A stretch of 6,596 nt of DNA from an uncultured Mollicutes bacterium (GTDB lineage Bacteria > Bacillota_I > Bacilli_A > Acholeplasmatales > Anaeroplasmataceae), in assembly GCA_937905855.1 (NCBI GenBank), contig CALCWU010000129.1:1-6596 (forward strand). The letters run 5' to 3'. The stretch's first letter is position 1; each line of letters starts with the position of its first letter. The notes under the pieces are model-generated. The model saw nothing but the letters and a program-made list of their open reading frames with translations, had not been told where the DNA came from and did no database searches. Shown here piece after piece: positions 1 through 6,596 of this stretch. A program made the position numbers and the translations under genes.

Positions 1-638
1 TAATTTGTTAAATCTAAATAGCCCTTTTCATTGCTTGATAATTTACCAATCCTATCACTAAGCTCTTTAATTTCCGCTAAACGAGAAATTGTGAAGGTTG
101 TATCAAGATTATCAATAGTATTTTGAATATCCTTAACTAATGTTGTGGCTGTATTAAGCTTTAAACGCTTAATTAGCTTGTTATCATTGTTAATTAATTC
201 AAACATTTTATTCCAAGTTTCTTTTGAATAACCAAACATAGTATAATCCTGTTTAATCTTATTATATGCTGTTAAACCATCAGTAACAATATCTTCATAG
301 GCAAGAGTAACAACCTTAACATCCTTCATATGCTCATATGCTTCAATGAAGGTAATCATTGAGCTATCCATTGCTTCATAGCTTCCTCTTTCAGCTTGAG
401 CTACATTGCCAAAATAAACCTGATAAGTTAAAGCATCATAGCCACTTAAATTAGTATTATTAGGTAAAATCATCTTAATTGGATCCTTTGTTCCTAAAAG
501 AGCAATGAAGTTATAATAGCAAAGCTCTAAATTAAATAAATCAAATTGATTATGTAGTAAGCCATATCCAGGATCACTTTCATCAAGCTTAGCATTTTTA
601 TTATAAGAATTTTCTAATACAGGAGCAACGCTGCTTCT
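1..638 (-). other. Protein region: post-LRR segment and start of a helical module, cut by the window edge
   Basis: Residues 1987-2198. SSVAPVLEN closes the LRR array. An aromatic segment follows with YYNFIALLG (from Tyr2027) and then SGYDALTYQVYF (to Phe2062), resembling the 'YxnyxxxxG...GYDnxxYxxYF' element that often caps such arrays in Bacillota surface proteases. From about residue 2075 the sequence becomes helical. The last part (IQNTIDNL...ISRLAEIKELSDRIGKLSSN, then EKGYL) looks like the 'vxxAreaYdaLtxeqKxlVxN' helical linker found ahead of wall or membrane anchors, in a diverged form. The anchor, if any, would be below base 1. Confidence 0.6.
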
Positions 639-3600
639 AAATTCAACGACATTTAAATTATTGTAATTGTAGAATGCATAATTACCAATTGATTTTAAGC
701 CATCAGGTAAAATAATTTTCTTAACATTTTTATTTTCATTACCAGCATATAAATCAATTCTTACTGTACCCTCTTTAACATTAAGAGTATCAAAATATTT
801 ATTAGCAGGAACTGCCTTTAGCTCTAAGCCCTTATTCTTTAAGGTTGTATATAAAATTCCTTCATCAAGTTGGGCATAATCATTAATTTTTCCTGTTGTC
901 TTTTCAACGCCATTATCATTATAGCTAAATGTCATAAGGCTACTGCATCCTAAGAAAGCAAGTGTTGCAACATTCTTTATTTCTTTAGATAAAACAAACT
1001 TAACAAGTGATTTATTATTTTGGAATGCTGCAATACCAATAGTTTCAAGAATTGGCGCACTAATACTTGTAATATTAGTATTTTGGAAAGCATAATCACT
1101 AACCTTAGTTAGATTATTCATAACTAAATTTCCAGTAACGCTTGTTGCAGCAAAAGCACCAACACCAATTTCTTTAGCATTTGTTAAATCAACATTTGCT
1201 AAGATTGCATCAGATGTGAAGGCGTAATCACCAACACTCTCAACATTTTCTAGGTTGATTTCTGTTAGCTTTTCACATCCAGCAAAGAAATAACTACCTA
1301 TATTCTTTAAGGTACTAGGTAATGTTACGCTTTGTAGATTAACACAATATGCAAACATTAAATTTCCAACCTTCTTCAAGCTTTCAGGAAGAGTAATTGA
1401 AAGTAAGCCTTGGCAACCAACAAATACACCATCACCTAATTCTTCCAAGGTATTTGGAAGATTAATTTCTTTAATTACAGGTGCAGCATTATTTTTATCA
1501 TAACGTCCAAAAGCACCCTCGCCTATACTTTTAACAACAGGAACATCTACTCTGCTTAGTGATTGACAATCAGCAAAGGCATAACGACCAATTGTTGTAA
1601 CATTAGTTAAAATTGCTGATTTTAAAGCAATACAGCCATAGAATGTTTCATCCTCAATTACCTCATCAGTTTTGCTTAAATCAATTGTTGTAAGAGAAAT
1701 ATCATAAGCAAAGCAATCCTTACCAAAATGAACATTTCCATCCTCTGGCATATTAACCTTCTTTAAATATGAGCATTTTTGGAAAGCTCCAAGACCAAAG
1801 TTAGAATTTTCACCAATAGTAACACTTTCAAGCTTTGATGTAAAGAATGCTCCCTCACCAAATTTTGAATTAGCCGCAAGAGTAATATCTGTTAATCCGG
1901 TAGCTCTAAAAGCATAATCGCCAGCCTCAACCATTGAGGTAGAATTAGTAACATTCTTTAAGCTATCTAGACCAGCAAAGGCATAATTTCCAATTTTAAC
2001 ATTACCACTCTCAGGTAAAATTATTGTATTTAAATTTGGACAATTTGCAAAAGCATAATCGCCAACAATAGTATTAACATTATTTATAGTAATTGTTTGA
2101 AGACTTGAAGAATTAAATGCACCTGAAGAAATATTTTCATATACCTCTGGAATACTATATTCTGTCGTATTATTAATACAAGCAAGAATAATTGTATTTC
2201 CATCTTTATTTAATAATAAGCCACCATTAGCACTATAATATTGATTATTTTCATTTACAATGAATGAATCCAAAGCTGTATCAGCAAAGGCAAGACCAGA
2301 AACCTTCTCTAAATAAGTATTTTCACTTAAGCAAATAGTTGTAAGATTATTACATTTATAGAAAGCATAATTGCTAATTACAACATTAGAATTAGGTAAA
2401 TTAAAGTTTACAAGTGAGCTGTCATTATAGAATGCTTGTTCCCCAATAAGATCAATTTTCTTTGAATCAAATGTAGTCAAGCTTGTACAATCTGAAAATG
2501 CGCCCTTACCAATACTTATTAAATCATTTTTCAAGGTAACAGTTGTTAAATCAGCACATTTTGCAAAACAGAAATCAGGAATATTCTTATTTTCAAAAAT
2601 TTCAACACTTGTAAGTCCTGAATTAACAAACATTGCATAGCTTAATTTAGTATTTTCTGTAAGAACAACGCTTTTTAAATTCTTACAATTCTTAAATACT
2701 TCTTTACCACTATTGCGAACCTTAGATAAATCAACACTTGTAAGTCCTGAACCTTCAAATGCTGAAATACCAAGTGCATAGCATCTAGACAAATCAACAT
2801 TTACTAATGACTCACAACCATAGAATGCTCTTGCACCAATGGTTAGAGCTCTATTTGTATTAATATTTTCAAGCTTAGCATCATTATAGAATGCATATTC
2901 ACGAATAAAATCACATGAATTTGGTAATGTAACATCTCTTAAGCTTTTGCAGTTATAGAATGCATATTTACCAATTTCTGTTACACCTTCAGGAATAACA
3001 ACACTAGTAATAGATGTATTCATACTAGGAATTTTATTCTTATCATAGTCGTCATCATCTAATTCAATTGATTGATCTATATCATATAAGCAAAATGCAA
3101 ATGAACCAATTTGAAGAATGCCCTCATCATCAGGGATTACAACCTTACCGCCAAGGCCCTTATAAGCAACCAAAACACGATTTTCAATAACAAATTCGCT
3201 ATTAACTGTGATTCTAAGTGTTGCACGTAGATTTGATCCATCAACACTTGCAGTAATAATTGTTGTTCCTTTTTTCAAAGCTGTGACAACACCATTTTCA
3301 TCAACGCTTGCTACAGCACTATTAGTTGATGCATATTTAATTTCATATTGATCTCTAACATACCAAGGATCTAAATCTGTATATAATTTAATTTTTTCAC
3401 CTGGGTAAAAGGCAAGAGAGCTGATAGCTGATAAAAACTTACGATCACCAGTTTTACCAATTTCACTTGTTTGAGCTGAACGTGAATAAGCAAATTCAGT
3501 TTCAAAATAATTAAATCTGATAGATTTTATTCTTTCTGATGAAGCACTGTCTGTAACATTTTTTGCTCTTAGATTCTTTGTCCTCTTTTTAACCTTAATA

Positions 3601-6596
3601 ATTACGACAGCTTGTTTTCCATCCATTTGTTCTCTAACAGTTACTGTTGCTATACCTTCACTAATACCCTTTACAAGGCCTTCACTTGCTTCGCATACAT
3701 CAGTATTAGAGCTTGACCAAACTAAATGATTTAAATAGGCTTTATCATCATCAACTGTTTTGTCCTTAGTTGCAAGATATTGAGTTAAATCAACAACCTC
3801 ATCTTCATAAACTGTTAAAATATCTAAGCTTGCACCATCTAAATTACCATCCTTAGTGAACTTAAAGTCACCCTTAGTTCCTGGTAATTGACAAAGAAAT
3901 ATATTAGAATTTAAGGCATAATCATCAATTGCAAAACCTAAAGCACTGGTAATTAAGGCATCATCATAAACATCCTCTAAATAATCAGTTATTTCAATTC
4001 TAACCTTATTATCAGTACCTCTTTGGCTATAAACAGGAATAGGGTTTTCAGTTAAGAATGTATAAGATGATGAAGAATTAAAGATAATAGGTGTTACGCT
4101 CATTACATATTGGTTATCATAAATAACCATATTCATATAGTAACGATCCTTCTTTAAGCTCTTATCATAAATCTTTTCATAAGTAACTTCCTTTAAAATT
4201 GGAGCTTCATTATCTAAATAGAAATCGAATTGGAAGGTATTTCTAACGTTTGTATTTACGCCACCATCACCATAATCAAGTAATCCTTCCATCTTAAATT
4301 CATATTGGCGGTTATTTACAAGTTCATATTCTGCACTCTTAAATTTTAAGAAATCATAATATGGAATAGGTGAACCACCATTAGCATGAGCCTTAGTTGC
4401 ATTGTAGTCAATCTTACTCCATACAACCTCACCAGTTACCTTATCAGTAATAGTAAACGTCATTGTTTTACAATTACGTAGTAATCCAGCATATACTGAA
4501 GAAATACCATCAATTGCACCTAAAGTATCAGAAATAGCAATATGCTCTTTAGAAGCAGGAATTGCATCATACTTGTCCTCATCAATATCATATAAATAAG
4601 TTCCAAGAGGAATTATATAGTTATAATAATATGAACCATATGGTGTTGTAGCCCAATAATCAGCCTTGATTTTATCTTCATCATCAATTGATTTATCATG
4701 AGCTTCGCTTTCAACCTCATAATATGTCTTATCGAAAACAGGAGCTTCAGTCCAATCACCATAGAAAGCAAGGAATGGAGCATTTAAATTAACGCCATTT
4801 TCTTCTTGATTAATCAATTTAACAAAGCCCTCAACATACATTCCATAAGGGAAAAGACTATCAATTGTCTTCTTATCAGTGTCACTTAGCTTATAAACTA
4901 AATTAACCTTAGCAGTTTGATTAGCTTCGATAGTTATAATATTGTTTTTAATAGTACCATTTGTTACTGAAGCTGTAAAATTATTAGATAATAATTGAGG
5001 TGTCTCAGCAACATGCTTTGAATCAGATGTAGAAACACTTTCAGTCATTCCCACTAAATCAAGCTTATAATTTAATGTTTCATTGCTAATATTAACGATA
5101 TTGAAGTTCATTTCATAAACGCCATTACGCTTTTTATCATCACCAAGCTCAAGCTTAGTTCTTTCCTTACCATCAACTGTAATATAAGCCTTAGATGTTG
5201 TAGCATTTTTTAAGCTAGCAAGGCCTGAGCCTTGTTTACGAGGTGAATAAGGATTTCCTTCCTCGTTATCAATAATTGAAGTAGTGCTCATTAACATTTG
5301 ATTAGCCATTACAGAAATTTGTTTGGCACTATAATTTGGATACTTTTCTTTTAAATATTGACGCATTAATACCATAATACCGCACATATTTGGACAAGCC
5401 ATTGATGTACCAGACAAATGATCATATTCATTGCCAGGAACACTTGATAAAATGTCTCCACCATGAGCTGTTATTTCTGGTTTAATTTGAAGTGATGGAG
5501 TTGGACCCCAACTTGAGAAATCAGACATAAATGGTCCAGCTTGATTTTGATAAGAAATAGTAATTTTACCAGTTTTTTTGCTAGCAAGCTTAACGCCATC
5601 ATCTTTACTTATAGAAATTGTAGGAATATGGTCTGTTTTACCCATACTCATATTAATATCGCCATCAACGTTATTATAGATAATACAGCCAATTGCACCT
5701 GCATTTTTAGCAAGCATGGCCTTTTCTTCAAATGTATTATCACCACGTTTAACTAGGGCAATTTTACCCTTTACATCGACACTTTTAAAGCTTACACTAA
5801 GACCTGTACCTGGAACAGTTACATAATCTACTGTGTATTCTTTGCTTGTGTCCCAATTATTTCTTTCATATATTTCCTTAAAGAAATCATTTTTCTCTGC
5901 TGTAATAGAATTAGATTCTGTAAAGAAAAATATGTCATTGTCGTTTGCAACTAAATATTTACTTAAAACTCCGCTTATAGAAGCAACAGATAAAGCACTA
6001 GCATATGTAGATGGAGAACCAACAGTTCCACTATCAGGATTAGTTACAAAGTTAGTATTACCCTGCTCACCACCAAAGCTTGATGAATAATCATTTGAGG
6101 CTGCAGTAATCAAATTAATTCCAGATTTACCAATTTCATCATATACTTTATTTATCTTTGAACCATCTTCTTCACGAGCAAAGCCGCAAGATGAACCAAG
6201 ACTCATATTTATTGCATCCACGCCTAGAAGGACAGCATCCTCAAGAGCAAGTAAAATATCATCTGTATTAGCTCCAGCATCTAAATCAGGGAATACCTTC
6301 ATTAATACTAATTGCGTATTAACGGCAACATGCTCACTATCATATGGGAAAACATCATTATCCTTATCAGCATAATCATATGCATAAGGAATCTTATTAG
6401 AATACCAAACATCACTTAAACTTAAACTTGGTGTTAAGTCATGAGCCTTAGTTTGGTTTAAATTTTCAGAAATATCCTGCATTGAAAAAGCATTAACCTC
6501 AGGTTGATGCTTAAAAACATCATGACTACAATCAAATCCTGAATCTAGTATTGCAACTGAAGTATTATTTCCTGTAAAAGGAACACTACTTGAGTC
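1..6596 (-). CDS. Giant S8 (subtilisin-like) serine protease with Big_2 and BspA-type leucine-rich repeats; partial at both ends
   Basis: The minus-strand frame whose codons start at 6596 is open to base 3 (2198 codons) with no stop; I checked the frame at both window edges and along the length. No start, signal peptide, stop or wall anchor is in the window. Residues are numbered here from the first codon in the window. Order of parts: S8 protease 1-462 (Asp18, His89, Asn168, Ser398) with a PA insert at about 253-349; Fn3-like beta regions 463 to about 920; two Big_2 domains (about 922-1003 and 1052-1131); LRR_5 repeats about 1135-1986; a C-terminal segment 1987-2198 ending in a helical module. 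Family knowledge suggests a secreted or wall-associated protein that cleaves extracellular proteins or peptides while the LRR/Ig region binds host or matrix ligands; the substrate cannot be inferred. The loop after the catalytic His is shortened, so activity is doubtful. The unfinished codon at bases 2-1 starts with TA, so it encodes Tyr or is a stop; the absence of any anchor favours Tyr. Confidence 0.93.
786..929 (-). other. Second non-repeat island near the end of the LRR array
   Basis: Residues 1890-1937 (FSYNDNGVEKTTGKINDY, then LDEGILYTTLKNKGLELKAV) interrupt the repeats after AFLGCSSLMT. A degenerate unit, LNVKEGTVRIDLYAG, follows, and then a final near-consensus repeat, IILPDGLKSIGNYAF. 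The DEGILY part resembles the 'dGvLy' part of the first island but is diverged, so it is probably a variant of the same insert type. Confidence 0.65.
2157..2264 (-). other. Non-repeat island in the LRR array (FxVxxxNxxY type)
   Basis: Residues 1445-1480 read FIVNENNQYYSANGGLLLNK and then a strand IILACINN before SIPEVYENISSGAF resumes the repeats. This is the 'FxVdxxNxxYxsxdGvLynkdgxtLixxp' insert often found in LRR_5 proteins of gut bacteria, and it divides the array into an N-terminal block of about 12 repeats and a longer C-terminal one. Its particular function is not known to me. Confidence 0.8.
2602..2622 (-). repeat. 21-bp direct repeat, copy 1 (LRR internal)
   Basis: This 21-base segment is identical to 2731-2751. 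Both encode SGLTSV plus an acidic residue at the end of a repeat that lacks the usual AFxxC loop residues (NSGLTSVE here, GSGLTSVD in the other copy). The spacing is 129 bp, exactly 43 codons or two repeat units, so it fits duplication of a two-repeat block. Confidence 0.9.
2731..2751 (-). repeat. 21-bp direct repeat, copy 2 (LRR internal)
   Basis: Identical to 2602-2622 and in the same frame. Shorter identical tracts also occur in the array: 16 bp at 1908-1923 and 2049-2064 (GDYAF, 47 codons apart) and 16 bp at 2884-2899 and 2953-2968 (NYAFYN/EYAFYN type, 23 codons apart). These follow the repeat period of the protein. Confidence 0.9.
3012..3089 (-). other. Acidic insertion in the first leucine-rich repeat
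   Basis: Between AFCLYDIDQ and the next repeat (VVIPEGVTEIG) lies an extra acidic stretch containing ELDDDDYDKNK (Asp1180-1183). It lengthens this repeat by roughly 15-20 residues. The Asp-rich loop could bind Ca2+ or simply be a flexible hydrophilic loop; the sequence does not match a recognised calcium-binding loop. Confidence 0.75.
3204..3443 (-). other. Protein domain: second bacterial Ig-like domain (Big_2)
   Basis: Residues about 1052-1131. LAFYPGEKIKLYTDLDPW begins the domain, followed by IKYASTNSAVASVDENGV and VTALKKGTTIITASVDG, an almost consensus Big_2 core (SxNxxVAsVdxnGxVtAlkkGtatItAt), then LRATLRITV. It directly precedes the leucine-rich repeats and probably spaces them from the protease part. 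The two Big_2 copies differ clearly in sequence, so they are not a recent duplication. Confidence 0.9.
3588..3833 (-). other. Protein domain: first bacterial Ig-like domain (Big_2)
   Basis: Residues about 922-1003. The Big_2 pattern is visible: a first strand with EDEVVDLTQYL, then LVWSSSNTDVCEASEGLVKG, the analogue of the common 'WsSSnxsVAtVdxxGxVtg' core, then ISEGIATVTVREQ and a last strand AVVIIKVKK. Such domains are stalks or ligand-binding modules in surface proteins of Gram-positive bacteria. It is longer than average because of the insertion ATKDKTVDDDKAYLNH. Confidence 0.83.
3835..4751 (-). other. Protein region: further beta-rich envelope-protease domains (Fn3-like, A/B-domain type)
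   Basis: Residues about 616-921. Clear Fn3-like content includes TMTFTITDKVTGEVVWSKID, a YEFKMEGLLDYGDG strand, then FQFDFYLDNEAP (Asp795-Pro799) followed by ILKEVTYEKIYD and YYMNMVIYDNQYVMSVTPII. The 'xxDNxAPxI' turn followed by a strand with a central D(N/H)QYV is typical of the second and third Fn3-like domains of lactocepin-like proteases. The segment 640-720 (HDKSIDDEDKIKADYW onward, with YGSYYYNYIIPLGTYLY) is rich in Tyr and acidic residues and I cannot place it in a named family. Domain limits inside this block are not resolvable by eye. Confidence 0.6.
4752..5210 (-). other. Protein domain: Fn3-like domain following the protease (Fn3_5 type, FYGDW motif)
   Basis: Residues about 463-615. 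After the protease domain comes an alternating beta pattern (KAYITVDG, KLELGDD, GVYEMNFNIVNISNETLNYK) of the kind seen in the first Fn3-like domain of C5a peptidases and lactocepins. It has an ITIEANQTAKVNLVYKLS strand pair and ends in PFLAFYGDW (Phe611-Trp615), matching the PymGFyGdW signature of these cell-envelope proteases. In the family the domain packs against the catalytic domain and contributes to substrate or surface contacts. The exact boundaries are approximate. Confidence 0.8.
5211..6596 (-). other. Protein domain: peptidase S8 catalytic domain (lactocepin/C5a-peptidase type), N-terminal edge cut by window
   Basis: Residues 1-462. The Asp motif is VAILDSGFD (Asp18). The stretch PYAYDYADKDNDVFPYDSEH leads to His89, in the position of the lactocepin-type catalytic His. 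NMSLG is at 130-134, the oxyanion Asn motif AASND has Asn168, FSSWGPTP follows the PA insert, and the nucleophile motif is GTSMACP with Ser398. The domain closes with QGSGLASL at about residue 462. The usual HGTHVAG motif is not intact: His89 is followed directly by VAVNTQLVLMKVF, which corresponds to the GVAPxAQLxxMKVF strand of homologues. Asn168 is in AASND rather than the usual AAGN, and the pre-Ser loop reads TAHGGDI rather than APGG; both are minor changes. The family hydrolyses peptide bonds outside the cell, normally after removal of an N-terminal propeptide, which would lie beyond base 6596. Confidence 0.92.
5550..5840 (-). other. Protein domain: protease-associated (PA) domain inserted in the S8 domain
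   Basis: Residues about 253-349 lie between the oxyanion Asn and the catalytic Ser, the usual place for PA inserts in cell-envelope subtilases. Diagnostic parts are VDVKGKIALVKRGDNTFEEK, then AKNAGAIGCIIYNN, then HIPTISISKDDGVKLA, which match the PA pattern of GKIaLvxRG, AGAxgviiyN and IPxxxIsxxdG. In related enzymes this domain lies near the active-site entrance and affects substrate selection or protein contacts. The assignment rests on these motifs alone. Confidence 0.88.

Larger units (their letters stand above)
639..3194 (-). other. Protein region: about 30 BspA-type leucine-rich repeats (LRR_5)
   Basis: Residues about 1135-1986. The array opens with FVIENRVLVAYKGLGG then KVVIPDDEG, the usual entry to LRR_5 arrays. 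Repeats of 21-24 residues follow the pattern (V/I)xLPxxxxxIGxxAFxxCxxLxxV, for example VVIPEGVTEIGKYAFYNC, VTLPSTLKNIGSYFFAGC and IILPDGLKSIGNYAFYNY. I count about 30 units by eye. The regular run is broken by an acidic insertion (about 1170-1195) and by two longer non-repeat inserts (1445-1480 and 1890-1937). Related LRR_5 proteins (Treponema pallidum LRR / BspA type) are surface proteins, several of which bind host or bacterial ligands; the ligand here is unknown. Confidence 0.93.

Noticed and set aside
639..3194. Periodic A/T-rich motifs (such as the repeated gcataat words) that might suggest a CRISPR or intergenic repeat array
   Set aside because: Spacing follows codon-periodic 21-24 residue units, copies are degenerate and in frame, and the translation gives LRR_5 repeats.
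5541..5756. Plus-strand ORF of 71 codons
   Set aside because: It lies antisense to the PA and catalytic parts of the S8 domain, has no recognisable ribosome binding site or homology, and has a composition typical of the complement of an AT-rich gene.
5833..6090. Plus-strand ORF of 85 codons
   Set aside because: It is antisense to the protease domain between the oxyanion Asn and the PA insert; its Leu/Ser-rich translation is what the complement of this coding sequence would give, and no start signal is visible.
1..6596. Use of an alternative genetic code (UGA as Trp), considered because of the low GC content
   Set aside because: No in-frame TGA occurs in the 2198 codons and Trp positions, including FYGDW and FSSWGP, use TGG, so nothing requires recoding, though code 4 cannot be strictly excluded.
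5211..6596. Calling the gene a pseudogene because of the shortened His loop
   Set aside because: The frame is open throughout and the remaining motifs and domains are conserved; loss of activity is possible but the gene is not visibly broken.

Overview
The whole window is a single protein-coding region on the minus strand. One reading frame stays open from base 6596 to base 3 (2198 codons, no stop), so both ends of the gene lie outside the window. There is no intergenic DNA, RNA gene, promoter, terminator, mobile element or CRISPR array. The plus strand holds only incidental short ORFs.

The protein is a giant, probably exported, multidomain protein. Reading from the N-terminal side (high coordinates) it has: a subtilisin-like (S8 family) serine protease domain of the lactocepin/C5a-peptidase type with an inserted PA domain (about 6596-5211); Fn3-like beta domains of the cell-envelope protease type, including an FYGDW motif (5210 to about 3835); two bacterial Ig-like (Big_2) domains joined by a basic linker (about 3833-3204); about thirty BspA-type leucine-rich repeats (LRR_5, 21-24 residues each) with three insertions (about 3194-639); and a post-LRR segment that turns into a helical module running off the window (638-1). 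No signal peptide or cell-wall anchor is visible; both would lie outside the window.

The AT-rich DNA, the AT-ending codons and this domain architecture suggest a low-GC member of the Bacillota (Firmicutes), possibly one of the gut-associated Erysipelotrichales/Mollicutes-like lineages. That last placement is weak. Tryptophan is encoded by TGG and no in-frame TGA occurs, so nothing points to a recoded genetic code.

The most notable point is in the protease domain. The Asp, oxyanion Asn and Ser motifs are all present, but the block that should follow the catalytic His (the GTHVAGI...G part of the usual HGTHVAG loop) is missing, so His89 runs directly into the VAVNTQLVLMKVF strand. This looks like an in-frame deletion of roughly 25 residues. 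It could make the protein a pseudo-protease with an intact adhesin-like repeat region, or it could be an assembly error.
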